Shown one piece after another: positions 31,464 to 43,400 of a DNA stretch of 64,000 nucleotides. The notes under the pieces are model-generated. The model did no database searches. It was not told the origin of the DNA and saw nothing but the letters and a program-made list of their open reading frames with translations. The first letter of the stretch is position 1; every line of letters starts with the position of its first letter. Made by a program: the position numbers and the translations under genes. Source of the DNA: Eretmocerus hayati (taxonomy: Eukaryota > Arthropoda > Insecta > Hymenoptera > Aphelinidae). The stretch covers positions 78,076,186-78,140,185 of the forward strand of contig CM056743.1 of NCBI GenBank assembly GCA_029851415.1, in the 5' to 3' direction.

Positions 31464-33722
31464 GACATGTGGGGACGCGATGCGCACGGTCGTGTCTTTG
31501 ATGACACCGACTCTGACGCCGATCCTGTTGAAGTAAACGGGGCTGATACAGAGTTCAAGAGGCTCAAATCGTTCATAAACGATGCAGACAACAACGTACA
31601 AGAGGATACGAGCTGTAAAGTTAGTAAAGTGGAGATACTGTTTGCTGTCTTGACTTTCGCGTTGGCATATAGTTTGAACCAGGAGGCCTTGATGGACCTG
31701 TTGAAGATGATCAACATCTTCTTCGGTGTTAATTTCCTCCCGGCTACACGGTATCTTCTTGATAGGTTATTTGAAAAAGATCGCGGTGTAAGGTATCACG
31801 CGTGTTGTCCGTTCTGCAAGAGGTATATATCGGAATTTACTCGAACCACGAGGCATGTAACATGCGTAAGATGTAATCGCGTGATAAATGTCAGGTCTCC
31901 AACATACAGAGATTTCTTCGCTATGCTGGACGTGCGAGCGGAAGTCTCACATCTTCTCGAGAGTAACTGGGCTTATTATCAGGCATCTATCGGGAAAGAG
32001 GGAATTCCTGGAGTTTATACTGATATCACGGACGGTATGATGTATAAAAAGTTTGTTCAATCGCTATCCCCTTCAGACCGAGTAAGGTATGCAACATGCA
32101 CTTTCAATACGGACGGAGTACCCGTTTTCAAATCTTCGAACAACTCAATTTGGCCTATACAGTTTGTAATCAATGAGCTACCCTTCTCGATTCGAGTTTC
32201 TCGCCCCATCACTTGTGCTATTTGGTTTGGTCGGAGCAAACCCGATATGAATATATACCTTGAAAGGTTTGTAGAACAAATGAATGACTATGAGGACAAC
32301 GGTATCACGTGCACCATCAACGGAATTGCACATAGTGTCAAATTGTTCACTCTTTGTTGTTGCGTGGATACGATGGCCCGAGCGCCCATGCAGGGTGTAC
32401 AACAATGCACCGGAAATTACTCCTGCAATTGGTGCTATCATCCGGGTACCTATGTGTACTTTGGAGATGGTGGTGCAGTCAAGTTCACTATCATAGATGG
32501 GGAGATTCAATTGCGAACGCACGAAGGCATGCTGTCGGATGTACGTGAAAGCCATCTAACACGTTTAATAACTCGTGGTGTTAATAAAACATCTCGGCTT
32601 TTTGGTTTGCGACACTTTGACATGGTGAGGGGGTTCGTGCCGGATTATATGCATTTCTTATGCCTGGGAGTAGCCAAAGCATTCATGGAGAGATGGTTAT
32701 CGTGGATGACACCAGCCGAACGAGAACGAGTGGATTCGATTATGGAATCGATCAGAGTTCCCACTGTGGTTCAACGTTTGTCAAGACCCATTCGGGATAG
32801 GAAGTATTGGAAAGCAAAGGAGTGGGAGAACTGGCTACTGTACTACTCACTCCCAATAATTTCCCAAATAGAGTCACTATCCTCCGTCGCAAAGCATTGG
32901 GCTCTAATTGTCAAAGGTTTCCGACTTTTGATGAAGCCTGTTGTCACCAGAGCCGACCTGGAAACGGCTGATGAAACGTTCCGACTCTTCGTGGTGCAGA
33001 CTGAGCACATTTATGGCCCTTCCTTCATGAGTTTCAATTTACATCAATTATTGCACGTCGTTCAAAGTGTCATTGATTGGGGTCCGCTTTGGGCACATTC
33101 TGGATATTGTTTTGAGAGCAATAATGGGACTCTTAAGGAAAACATTCACTCACCGAAGGGGGTTATTAGCCAACTGTGTCGGTATATATCAATGATTCAA
33201 GGTCACCACATCCTAAGAAAACACGTTTGTAGCATAGAAGGGTCGCCTGTTCCAGAATTTGCGGAATATTTGCAATACAAGCGCTCACAGAGAACGTGCA
33301 AACTAGGCGATGATAGATTTTTTGGACCGCATAGGGAACCTTCTGAGGAACAATTTGAGTCTTTACATTTGGCAGGTGATAGCCGTTTGTACAGTAAGAT
33401 GGTCAAATATTCATGTCAGTTCACTACGACTAGGAGTCGGGCCACTAGATCCGATTGCTCATACTGCCAGCTCCGAGATGGAAGGTATGCTCGGTTAGTA
33501 GATTTCATTGCAGACAAATCCAATAACAGATCCTTCGCCGTATGTAAAGTTTTAGACGTTGATGAAGTATTCATGGAAAATCGGTCATGTTTCGTTCGAA
33601 AAATGGGAATCCCTGTGGATACTGTGACCGTTGATACGAACGACATAAGGACAATTTGCGTCGCTCTGGAAGTCGAAGATGAATTGTACTTGGCAACTCC
33701 TCCTAACCTTTTTAGAAATTAA
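31464..33722 (+). CDS. tnp2-type (CACTA/EnSpm-like) transposase, main exon
   Basis: The exon starts after TTGACAG at 31463 in phase 0 and adds 752 codons, giving a protein of about 849 residues with exons at 28690-28794, 28884-29000 and 29305-29373. Early in the exon there is a zinc-ribbon-like C-x2-C...C-x2-C (CPFCKR, then CVRC). The catalytic core is well preserved: FNTDGVPVFKSSNNSIWPIQ (Asp at exon residue about 217), CVDTMARAPMQG followed by a C-x2-C pair (Asp about 302), and VPDYMHFLCLGVAKAF (Asp about 394). Later blocks Y-W-K-A-K-E-W-E-N-W-L-L-Y-Y and GPLWAHSGYCFESNNGTLKE match the C-terminal part of tnp2/DUF4218-type transposases. No frameshift or stop is present, so it may be an active or domesticated transposase. 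It is a different lineage from the one at 20-23 kb: it has no C2H2 fingers. Confidence 0.85.
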   Translation, partial: DMWGRDAHGRVFDDTDSDADPVEVNGADTEFKRLKSFINDADNNVQEDTSCKVSKVEILFAVLTFALAYSLNQEALMDLLKMINIFFGVNFLPATRYLLDRLFEKDRGVRYHACCPFCKRYISEFTRTTRHVTCVRCNRVINVRSPTYRDFFAMLDVRAEVSHLLESNWAYYQASIGKEGIPGVYTDITDGMMYKKFVQSLSPSDRVRYATCTFNTDGVPVFKSSNNSIWPIQFVINELPFSIRVSRPITCAIWFGRSKPDMNIYLERFVEQMNDYEDNGITCTINGIAHSVKLFTLCCCVDTMARAPMQGVQQCTGNYSCNWCYHPGTYVYFGDGGAVKFTIIDGEIQLRTHEGMLSDVRESHLTRLITRGVNKTSRLFGLRHFDMVRGFVPDYMHFLCLGVAKAFMERWLSWMTPAERERVDSIMESIRVPTVVQRLSRPIRDRKYWKAKEWENWLLYYSLPIISQIESLSSVAKHWALIVKGFRLLMKPVVTRADLETADETFRLFVVQTEHIYGPSFMSFNLHQLLHVVQSVIDWGPLWAHSGYCFESNNGTLKENIHSPKGVISQLCRYISMIQGHHILRKHVCSIEGSPVPEFAEYLQYKRSQRTCKLGDDRFFGPHREPSEEQFESLHLAGDSRLYSKMVKYSCQFTTTRSRATRSDCSYCQLRDGRYARLVDFIADKSNNRSFAVCKVLDVDEVFMENRSCFVRKMGIPVDTVTVDTNDIRTICVALEVEDELYLATPPNLFRN

Positions 33723-33739
33723 TTGTTGTCCCTATGCCC

Positions 33740-34380
33740 GAAATCTTCATGGTGTATCAGTATTGAATACTGATTTGTCGTGCTGATGTCGTAAATGTCA
33801 ATGATACTTTTATGTTAGAATGTTACTTTCCTGCACTTGCAGCGATAGTGAGATCTCCGATATTGTGTCCCAATCATGGCGAGCGGTAACCACGACGCGC
33901 GGTAACCTTGTTGAGCGAGAGAACCAGCCACATGAAGTCTTATCCCGAGTAGTCAAATTTCATCAATTGTAATCTCCGCTCATGTTTCTTGGCCAACTGT
34001 TTCAAAATATAAAGTTCCGCATTCGATCCCGTGTCATGTACAGCGCGCATTATGATACATCTCTGTCGATGCCTGGCTTGAGATTCATTAACTTTGATAA
34101 TTAAAGGCACATTGGAGTCCGATTCTGTTCCCATGTTGCTACAGCCTGTTTCGTGCCCGCCCCTGCAGCAAAAGTGCAGTGCGCAAAATGAGTACATTGT
34201 CTGTATTCAACGCCTGTGCCATCCTGTTTTCTCGGAAATCATATCACGCTTCGCACTTATGCTTCCGTCCTATTGGCATTAGGGTGCAGGACTTGATTGA
34301 CCTCGAGGTTTCCTTCCAAAATTTGCTCCTACCTCCTCCTGGCCTGACTCAGTATGTAGAGGCACCCGACCGTGCAAGGA
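33740..34380. other. Intergenic between transposase and repeat cluster
   Basis: No confident gene. On the minus strand 33940-34197 is open and protein-like (ends KKHERRLQLMKFDYSG) and might be the last exon of the ankyrin-like locus to the right; no splice link could be proven. Confidence 0.3.
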
Positions 34381-34390
34381 GTTGCTTGGA

Positions 34391-35045
34391 GAGTGAACAA
34401 TCGCTCAAACTCATCAGACAATTTTCGTCCTCGTGAGAACGGCAGGATTTGTAATGCTAAATCATCCGGAGGCGTCGTGAATCGGGCTCGTTAGAGTTGG
34501 CCTATGTTCATTGTCTATTTTTCTGCCTAAATACGTTGCTGCGTGATTCAACTTGTGATAACTTTTGGCGCGTTTCAGGCACAATGATGAACTATTCATT
34601 AACTGGAATCAGACGAAATTCTTCATTTTCGAATCGATAAGCAACACGAAAGATATGTGGTTTGTATAAAAGAACACCCGAACCTTTAAGCAATTGCTTT
34701 GAGAATGCACAATCGCTCACACTCATCAGACAATTTTCGTCCTCGTGAGAACGGCAGGATTTGTAATGCTAAATTATCCGGAGGAGTCGTGAATCGGGCT
34801 CGTTAGAGGTGGCCTACGTTCATTGTCTATCTTTATGCATCAATACGTTGCTGCGTGATTCGAATTGTGAGGACTACTGGCGCTTTTCAAACACAATGAT
34901 AAACTATTCATTAACTGGAATTAGACGAAATTTTTCATATTCGAATCGATAAGAAACACGAAACATATGTGCTTTGTATAAAGGGATACCCGAACCTTTG
35001 AGCGATTGCTTTGAGAATGCACAATCGCTCACACTCCCCAGAGAT
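34391..35045. repeat. Direct repeats, about 312 bp, with GCACAATCGCTCACACTC motif
   Basis: Segments starting near 34391, 34703 and 35020 share AATCGCTCA(C/A)ACTC. The first two also share about 290 bp including ACAATTTTCGTCCTCGTGAGAACGGC (split across positions) and GGAGTCGTGAATCGGGCTCG. The 18-bp motif also occurs in the opposite orientation on the far side of the 614-bp array. Confidence 0.8.
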
Positions 35046-35175
35046 CTGCACTCCTCTTGGATTGGGATTCATGGTGGAGGATAAAGCATCTGAAAGCTTG
35101 GGGAAGGACAGTAGAGTTTGCCCTGGATTACTCCTCTAACATTCTGCCCAAATATGTCGCGGAGTATATCCGGAT

Positions 35176-35637
35176 TCACGTAGTTCTGGAGTTCCATCCT
35201 ATGTTCGAGGATGTTGTTGTTGCTGAACTTATATAATGGAATAATGTCTGCAACAAATCGTGCTGTTGGCGAACCTGTCTGAAAATGTTTTGATATTCGG
35301 TAATTTTTGCATTGTTATTCCCCAGTGAATTGGAATACGAGAATGGTTGCAGTGGAGTTCGGCCGTATATATTTTGGTCATCGATTTCAGTCGTCCACCT
35401 GATAAGTGTCTGTTGGAGAAGCTTTTGGCGGCACGGTGCACGATTTAACACGCTTGGATGGTCTTGTTTTGGGGAGAAAATGGCATAGAACCGCCGAGAC
35501 CGATTATACCATCCTTTTCCAGTATATGCCTGCTTGAGAATCTGCATCCTCTGAGATGGGACGGTTGATAAGTACTCAATCGTGGTACGCCTCGCATGAT
35601 TTATCCTTGCCTTCGTGCTGTTGGGAATACCGCGCAC
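35176..35637 (-). CDS. Ankyrin-like protein fragment, 153 aa
   Basis: This open frame contains DDQNIYGRTPLQPF, a variant of the ankyrin consensus (D-x-x-G-x-T-P-L-H). Upstream of it is a helical block (STKARINHARRTTIEYL...QRMQILKQAYTGKG) that parallels the block in the adjacent 67-aa frames (AEAKMIHSNRLQNLKRAF). It is the end unit of the 614-bp tandem series and the only one still open over the full module. Ankyrin repeats mediate protein-protein contacts. No start or splice sites could be fixed, so this is a fragment of a larger, partly decayed gene. Confidence 0.45.
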   Translation of the reverse strand: MRGIPNSTKARINHARRTTIEYLSTVPSQRMQILKQAYTGKGWYNRSRRFYAIFSPKQDHPSVLNRAPCRQKLLQQTLIRWTTEIDDQNIYGRTPLQPFSYSNSLGNNNAKITEYQNIFRQVRQQHDLLQTLFHYISSATTTSSNIGWNSRTT

Positions 35638-35639
35638 AA

Positions 35640-38600
35640 TCAGTCAGATCTTTTCTTAGTCGATAGTATATCGATTATTTCCTTGTTCCCTTTGCCTAAT
35701 ACGCCTTCTTTCTCAACGAAAGCCCTCTTTAGATTCTGCAATCGATTCGAATGAATCATTTTCGCTTCCGCACAGCTGGCGATCTCGTGCACAATCAAAC
35801 GCGGGTTATCGCTCATTCGTGAGCTGACCACGCGCAGCCCCACATACGCTTATGAACGTTTTTGGCCATTGGCTATTGTTGCTCAATCGAAGTTCTGATG
35901 ATCATGAATTATATATTCAATAATTTTGGAATTATCACTGCCCAATGAACTCGGATAAACAGTACGTGCAAAGGTGTAAGCCCACTTTCATCTTTGGTTG
36001 CGGAATCTGCTCTCCATTCACCGTTATCCTGCAATTGCTTTTGGCGACATCGTGCACAATTGATAACGCTTTGATGCTTCTAATTTGGAAGTAAAATTGC
36101 GTGGGTTCGCTCAGAACTGATATGACATTTTTCCGGTATATGACTCCTCCAGACTCAGCATTCTCTGAGATTTTACGGTGAATAAGTACTTAGTCGTGGT
36201 ACGCCTCGCATAAATCATTTTCGCCTTCGTGCTGTTGGCAATACCGCGCACAATCAGTCAGATCTTTTCTTAGTCAATAGTATATCGATTATTTCCTTGT
36301 TCCCTTTGCCTAATACGCCTTCTTTCTCAACGAAAGCCCTCTTTAGATTCTGCAATCGATTCGAATGAATCATTTTCGCTTCCGCACAGCTGGCGATCTC
36401 GTGCACAATCAAACGCGGGTTATCGCTCATTCGTGAGCTGACCACGCGCAGCCCCACATACGCTTATGAACGTTTTTGACCATTGGCTATTGTTGCTCAA
36501 TCGAAGTTCTGATGATCATGAATTATATATTCAATAATTTTGGAATTATCACTGCCCAATGAACTCGGATAAACAGTACGTGCAAAGGTGTAGGCCCACT
36601 TTCATCTTTGGTTGCGGAATCTGCTCTCCATTCAACGTTATTCTGCAATTGCTTTTGGCGACACCGTGCACAATTGATAACGCTTTGATGCTTCTAATTT
36701 GGAAGTAAAATTGCGTGGGTTCGCTCAGAACTGATATGACATTTTTCCGGTATATGACTCCTCCAGACTCTGCATTCTCTGAGATATTACGGTGAATAAG
36801 TACTTAGTCGTGGTACGCCTCGCATAAATCATTTTCGCCTTCGTGCTGTTGGCAATACCGCGCACAATCAGTCAGATCTTTTCTTAGTCAATAGTATATC
36901 GATTATTTCCTTGTTCCCTTTGCCTAATACGCCTTCTTTCTCAACGAAAGCCCTCTTTAGATTCTGCAATCGATTCGAATGAATCTTTTTCGCTTCCGCA
37001 CAGCTGGCGATCGCGTGCACAATCAAACGCGGGTTATCGCTCATTCGTGAGCTGACCACGCGCAGCCCCACATACGCTTATGAACGTTTTTGGCCATTGG
37101 CTATTGTTGCTCAATCGAAGTTTTGATGATCATGCATTATATATTCAATAATTTCGGAATTATCACTGCCCAATGAACTCGGATAAAGAGTACGTGCAAA
37201 GGAGTAAGCCCACTTTCATTTTTGGTTGCGGAATCTGCTCTCCATTCACCGTTATCCTGCAATTGCTTTTGGCGACACCGTGCACAATTGATAACGCTTT
37301 GATGCTTCCAATTTGAAAGTAAAATTGCGTGGGTTCGCTCAGAACTGATATGACATTTTTCCGGTATATGACTCCTCCAGACTCTGCATTCTCTGAGATA
37401 TTACGGTGAATAAGTACTTAGTCTTGGTACGCCTCGCATAAATCATTTTCGCCTTCGTGCTGTTGGCAATACCGCGCACAATCAGTCAGATGTTTTCTTA
37501 GTCAATAGTAAATCGATTATTTCCTTGTTCCCTTTGCCTAATACGCCTTCTTTCTCAACGAAAGCCCTCTTTAGATACTGCAATCGATTTGAATGAATCA
37601 TTTTTGCTTCCGCACAGCTGGCGATCTCGTGCAGAATCAAACGCGGGTTATCGCTCATTCGTGAGCTGACCACGCGCAGCCCCACATACGCTTATGAACG
37701 TTTTTGGCCATTGGCTATTGTTGCTCAATCGAAGTTTTGATGATCATGCATCATGAATTCGATAATTTTTGAATTATCGCTGCCCAATGAACTCGGATAA
37801 AGAGTACGTGCAAAGGTGTAAGCCCACTTTCATCTTTGGTTGCGGAATCTGCTCTCCATTCACCGTTATTCTGCAATTGCTTTTGGCGACACTTGCACAA
37901 TTGATAACGCTTTGAAGCTTCCAATTTGGAAGTAAAATGGCGTGGGTTCGCTCAGAACTGATATGACATTTTTCCGGTATATTACTCCTCCAGACTCTGC
38001 ATTCTCTGAGATATTACGGTGAATAAGTACTTAGTCGTGGTACGCCTCGCATAAATCATTTTCACCTTCGTGCTGTCAGCAATACCGCGCACAATCAGTC
38101 AGATCTTTTCTTAGTCAATAGTAAATCGATTATTTCCTTGTTCCCTCTGCCTAATACGCCTTCTTTCTCAACGAAAGCCCTCTTTAGATACTGCAATCGA
38201 TTCGAATGAATCATTTTCGCTACCGCACAGCTGGCGATCTCGTGCACAATCAAACGCGGGTTATCGCTCATTCGTGAGCTGACCACGCGCAGCCCCACAT
38301 ACGCTTATAAACGTTTTTGGCCATTGGCTATTGTTGCTCAATCGAAGTTTTGATGATCATGCATTATGAATTCGATAATTTTTGAATTATCGCTGCCCAA
38401 TGAACTCGGATAAAGAGTACGTGCGAAGGTGTAAGCCCACTTTCATCTTTGGTTGCGGAATCTGCTCTCCATTCACCGTTATTCTGCAATTGCTTTTGGC
38501 GACACCGTGCACAATTGATAACGCTTTGATGCTTCCAATTTGGAAGTAAAATTGCGTGGGTTCGCTCAGAACTGATATGACATTTTTCCGGTATATGACT

Positions 38601-39110
38601 CCTCCAGACTCTGCATTCTCTGAGATATTACGGTGAATAAGTACTCAGTCGTGGTACGCCTCGCATAAATCATTTTCGCCTTCGTGCTGTCAGCAATACC
38701 GCGCACAATCAGTCAGATCTTTTCTTAGTCAATAGTAAATGGATTATTTCCTTGTTCCCTTTGCCTAATACGCCTTCTTTCTCAACGAAAGCCCTCTTTA
38801 GATACTGCAATCGATTCGAATGAATCATTTTCGCTTCCGCACAGATGGCGATCTCGTGCACAATCAAACGCGGGTTATCGCTCATTCGTGAACTGACCAC
38901 GCGCAGCCCCACATACGCTTATGAACGTTTTTGGCCATTGGCTATTGTTGCTCAATCGAAGTTTTGATGATCATGCATTATATATCCAATAATTTTGTAA
39001 TTATCATTTTCTGATGAGCTCGGAAAAAGAGTGCGTGCGGAGGTGTTAGTCCGCTTGCATCTTTAGTTGCAGAATATGCTTAAGATTCACTGTGGTTTTT
39101 CAATTGCTTT
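35640..39110 (-). repeat. 614-bp tandem array (about 6 units) carrying ankyrin-like gene remnants
   Basis: Units begin near 35640, 36254, 36868, 37482, 38095 and 38709, spaced 614, 614, 614, 613 and 614 bp, and are more than 90% identical by eye, with a diverged partial unit to 39.1 kb. Each has a minus-strand 67-codon open frame (35640-35843, 36254-36457, 36868-37071, 37482-37685, 38095-38298, 38709-38912) starting MGLRVVSSRMSDNPRLIVHE. Each full unit also has, in another frame, SGLTPLHVLF, the ankyrin core. The period is not a multiple of three, so the array cannot be one continuous reading frame; either each unit is exon plus intron or the copies are non-functional. Amino-acid changes among the 67-codon frames are few and never introduce a stop. 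Confidence 0.85.
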
Positions 39111-40340
39111 TGGTGACACCGTGCACGATTGAATAAGCTTTGATGCTCCTGATTTTGTAAAAAGATCGCGTCTATATTTCCAGAACTAATATATCATCCT
39201 CCTCCAGTATATTCTTCCTCGAAATTCTGCAATATCTCAGATAGGTCGGTTAATAAGTAGCTGATCGTTGTATATATCGTAAGACTCGTTTCTGCTCCGA
39301 TCCTGTTGGCAATACCGTGCATAATGAGATTTGTCACCTCCATGGTCTCTTCACTCATTTTATAGCAGTCATTGACCTTGATACATCTTTGTGTGCAACT
39401 TCATCAGCTTTGTTCTTTCAGTAGCACAAGCTCTATGTGATTGAGTAAGTCCGTGAGAATAACTTGTCGATAGCTACTTAGGGAACTGACATCGTTCTGG
39501 GGAATATGATATTTACAGAGTTTGCAAATAAATAGACGCAAGGCAGGGATTTTAAATTTGTTCGACGACCCCGTTGTTTTCAATTCATCGTGGAAGTATC
39601 GGCATTCTCAATCAACGCCACGCAATGGTAGCAACTGCGCGTTCCGTTACCGAAATCGCCAACTGTTATGATGTATTTTTTTCGAAATTCTCTTGAAAAT
39701 GAGACTCGAAGGCTCAGTTTATCAAAATAATATAAGTTTGCGGAGAAAGGCACAGGGTTCCCTCGAAATGACCACGCAAACGATCCTAGAGTGCTGTGAC
39801 TCATGAGCAGTCAACATCATATTGTATAGCGCCAATCCAAAACCTGTGAAACGTTTCACTTGAAATTCAATCCCATTCATTATAAGAAAAATCCTCAAAT
39901 TTTTATACATCGTGTATACTTCAACTTGAACTTGCATTGTATGATAATTTGGGAATGTTTAGTGGAGTAATATCGGATCTCTATTGATGGTTATGTAGCA
40001 ACTGAGAGCGACGCTTGTGAGATGTTGTTGAATAATGTGATCAATATAAAAGCTGTATTGTCATAAGCTCATTCGTGAATATAATGGATTATATAGGATA
40101 ATGGGATTATACCTTGAGCGTTTGAGGAGTTTTTACGCCTGTTGAACTTTTAAAACCGAAGAAAGAGCGATCACGGGCATGGTTTCTTGAGCGAAGAACA
40201 TTGGCGACGTGTGCGATTGCAGCTGACTCTTAACATTTTTCAATCAGTGATGAAATACATCTCTTGGAATATTTTCATAATCTTCAATCGGTAAAATGGA
40301 TTCTGCTGCATTGACCTATGTTCGTTTCGCTTGAGAAGCA
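39110..40340. other. 5' side of the ankyrin-like locus
   Basis: Minus-strand open segments at 39580-39804, 39722-39937 and 40240-40458 look weakly protein-like and could be upstream exons of the ankyrin-like gene, but frames and splice sites do not connect convincingly. No other structure seen. Confidence 0.3.
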
Positions 40341-40349
40341 TCCTCGATG

Positions 40350-41075
40350 GTTGCCCGACGAGTGTGAGTGATTGTGCATTCTGAAAGTGAATGTTTTTAT
40401 GAAATCTAGGGGGGACGTTGTCCCTATTGAAAAGATTTTCGTTGTGGATCTTTGACATTGTAAATGGATAGTTTGTGTGTACTAATTATACTTTATCGTT
40501 AGCGTTCATGTTGTTATGTCTTTGATGTTGTAAATGAAATGTTTGTGTGTGTTGTAGATACTTTTTTTAACGTTTATGCGGGCCCTAGCGATTAGAAAAT
40601 CAAATAATATCTGAGGAGTGTGGGTAATTGTGCATAGAGTCGCGAAAAGTGTCTCTTTTTTTATTCATAATGGTATGTTAGTTTGTTTCGTCTAATTTCT
40701 TGTTAGCGGTAATTCGAGCATAAGCGATTTTTATACTGAATAGTTTTTAATGAGTGTAGATAATTGTAGGAAGTGTTGTAGAAGTTTTGTTGAATAAGTT
40801 TGTAATTTTTTATCTTATAGTTGTATTTCATATATGTAGTTGAATGTCATCGTTATTCCGAGCCAAAGTCACTGGAAAATTGAATAATTTTTAAGGTGTG
40901 TGGGCGATTGTGCGCTGTCTTGCTGATGGCCTGTTGTATATTTTTGTTATTTCAAATTTTATATTTGTATTCGATTTATCTATTCTATTGTCATCGTTAC
41001 TAGAGGCCAGAGCCTGATGGTTCGAAAGTCGAGCATTGTTGGGGCGTGTGGGCGATTGTGCATAGGCTCGACAGC
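40350..41075. repeat. Diverged tandem repeats, about 145 bp, with GTGTGGGYGATTGTGCAT motif
   Basis: GAGTGTGAGTGATTGTGCAT (about 40360), GAGTGTGGGTAATTGTGCAT (40617), a decayed copy (40752), GTGTGTGGGCGATTGTGCG (40896) and GCGTGTGGGCGATTGTGCAT (41046) recur, the last four about 145 bp apart. The same motif in reverse complement lies at 34.4-35.05 kb on the other side of the 614-bp array. Confidence 0.7.
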
Positions 41076-41079
41076 TATG

Positions 41080-42560
41080 TGTTGTATAATTGTATATATA
41101 AAAGTAGGTTTGAGATGACAGGCAGGTGAATACAATTGTACATACATACCTTTCAATCGTCGAAATATTTTGAGTATTCAAAAATTGTGATTAATTGTTT
41201 TGATAGATTGACTTCGTAATATTTCATTGTGATAATATATTGAGTGAATGACATTTCATTGTATGGAAAAGATGAATAAATTAAGATTCTCGATATATCA
41301 CTTGTATTCTCCATAATAATGTGTGACAAAGAGTAACATGATAAAGTATATTCATATCCATAGGTTTTTTTGCTGACGAGGGAGGTATTTGAGATGGTAA
41401 GGAAAAGCGACAACTACATTGAAATGTCGAGGCAAGGTGAGTGTATGCGCACCAATAGACGGTAATGGAATTCACTCCCCCTTGTACCCATGGACGCCTG
41501 AATGGCCAGATTCATGTCATGTTACTTGTGCTCGTTTTTTTATTACGAAGTAGTCCTGAAAAAATAGGGGCGCAATTATTATACTACGACTATTCCGAAC
41601 TCTCGTAATATGCGATTAAAAGCCCCGTTTCCGGCGATCCTTAAGAGCTACATTCAATATTCGGCGAAGATTTACTAATTTTCCATCCATAGTCGCGTGT
41701 AGACAGAATTTATAGTCCAAAAATGGGAAGGTATTGTAGTAATTATGATTCGAACCTTATTGGCCGCACATCGACGCAGAATTTGTGAGGCTACAATTCA
41801 AGTCAAAGTTAGCGTGAAGTATTAGAATCGAAATGTATCCCATTGTTAATTAACGAGATTGCAAGACCTGCGCAGAGTTCATCTTTGATTTTGCTAACAA
41901 CAACGGCTTGTATTCTGTGAGCGAGTAACGCATGATTGGATATTAACCACGGCATTTTTATGTCAGTACTGGCTTTTGCCTATTGGTCAAATGATTACAT
42001 TGAAGTTATAACTTGCAATAGAAGATTCGACGTGATATGTTAATCAAATGGTACACCAAATAATACAGCACCATATTCGGCTGAAACCTTGAACTCTAAT
42101 TTTATAGTACTGTCGAATACACTAGGAATGTAATATCGCTCTGGCTGCTCTATGATAGAGCGTACGAGCAACTAAGAGTGTGTCCATCGTATCCGATTGC
42201 GTCCTTTGTCTGAAACAGGCATTGCAAGGTTGATAGGCTCGAAAAATGCAGGTGAGTGGTGGAAATTCGTAATCGTTCTGAAAGCCCAAATGTTTTTTGG
42301 GTCGTGGTCGAAGTTCTTCACACGGACTAGATTCCCCACACTTATCACCTCAAGAATGGTTTCGATAATGATTTGTTGATTGTAATGGTATCGCCTTGAA
42401 GATAGTTGTCTACTCAAATTGAGAGATTACAGAATGCATGCCTCAAACAGTAAAGTCGGTGTTGTCGTGATATCGCTTACGAACGAGGATTTCTATACTA
42501 TTTGAGACCTTGCTGCGTCCCACAATAGTATTGCAAGCTTGGTTGCCACCAAGTTGGCAT
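41080..42560. other. Intergenic, no gene recognised
   Basis: AT-rich DNA without convincing exons or repeats. Overlapping short open frames on both strands at 42.17-42.42 kb look like chance. Confidence 0.4.
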
Positions 42561-42566
42561 TTGAGA

Positions 42567-43400
42567 GGTGACGATAGAAACAAGTATCTGAGAAGACAGT
42601 AATATTTGACTCTAAATTTCTCATCTAAAATTAGACTCGAAAATTAGACTCTAAAATTAGACTCGAATATTAGACTCAAAAATACGAGTCTGATATTTGA
42701 CTCGAGTATTTGATTCTGATCTTGTACATAATCACACTCCACACTCTTACTGTTGTGAAATACCACGAGAAACAATTATCTGAGAAGACGGTAATATTTG
42801 ACTCTAAATTTCTCATCTAAAATTAGACTCGAAAATTAGATTCGAATATTAGACTCAAAAATACGAGTCTGATATTTGACTCGAGTATTTGATTCTGATC
42901 TTGTACTGTATAATAATCACACTCCACACTCTTACTGTTGTGAAATACCACGAGAAACAATTATCTGAGAAGACGGTAATATTTGACTCTAAATTTCTCA
43001 TCTAAAATTAGACTCGAAAATTAGACTCTAAGATTAGACTCGAATATTAGACTCAAAAATACGAGTCTGATATTTGACTCGAGTATTTGATTCTGATCTT
43101 GTACTGTATAATAATCACACTCCACACTCTTACTGTTGTGAAATACCACGAGAAACAATTATCTGAGAAGACGGTAATATTTGACTCTAAATTTCTCATC
43201 TAAAATTAGACTCGAAAATTAGACTCTAAAATTAGACTCGAATATTAGACTCAAAAATACGAGTCTGATATTTGACTCGAGTATTTGATTCTGATCTTGT
43301 ACTGTATAATAATCACACTCCACACTTTTACTGTTGTGAAATACCACGAGAAACAATTATCTGAGAAGACGGTAATATTGTACTCGAATATTTCACTCTA
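42567..43400. repeat. 198-bp satellite (4 units) with about 14-bp TTAGACTCGAAAA subrepeats
   Basis: Units starting near 42567, 42765, 42951, 43149 and a partial one from 43347 share ATTATCTGAGAAGACGGTAA and ATCACACTCCACACTCTTAC. Within each unit the phrase (A/T)TTAGACTC(G/T)A(A/T)AA is reiterated four to five times, with an inverted ACGAGTCTGATATTTGACTC continuation. The second unit lacks about 12 bp of the subrepeat block. After 43380 only degenerate TTTGACTC-type phrases remain, to about 43560. Confidence 0.9.

Noticed and set aside
42567..43400. CRISPR-like regular repeats
   Set aside because: The repeats are head-to-tail with no unique spacers and occur in a eukaryotic genome; this is a satellite.
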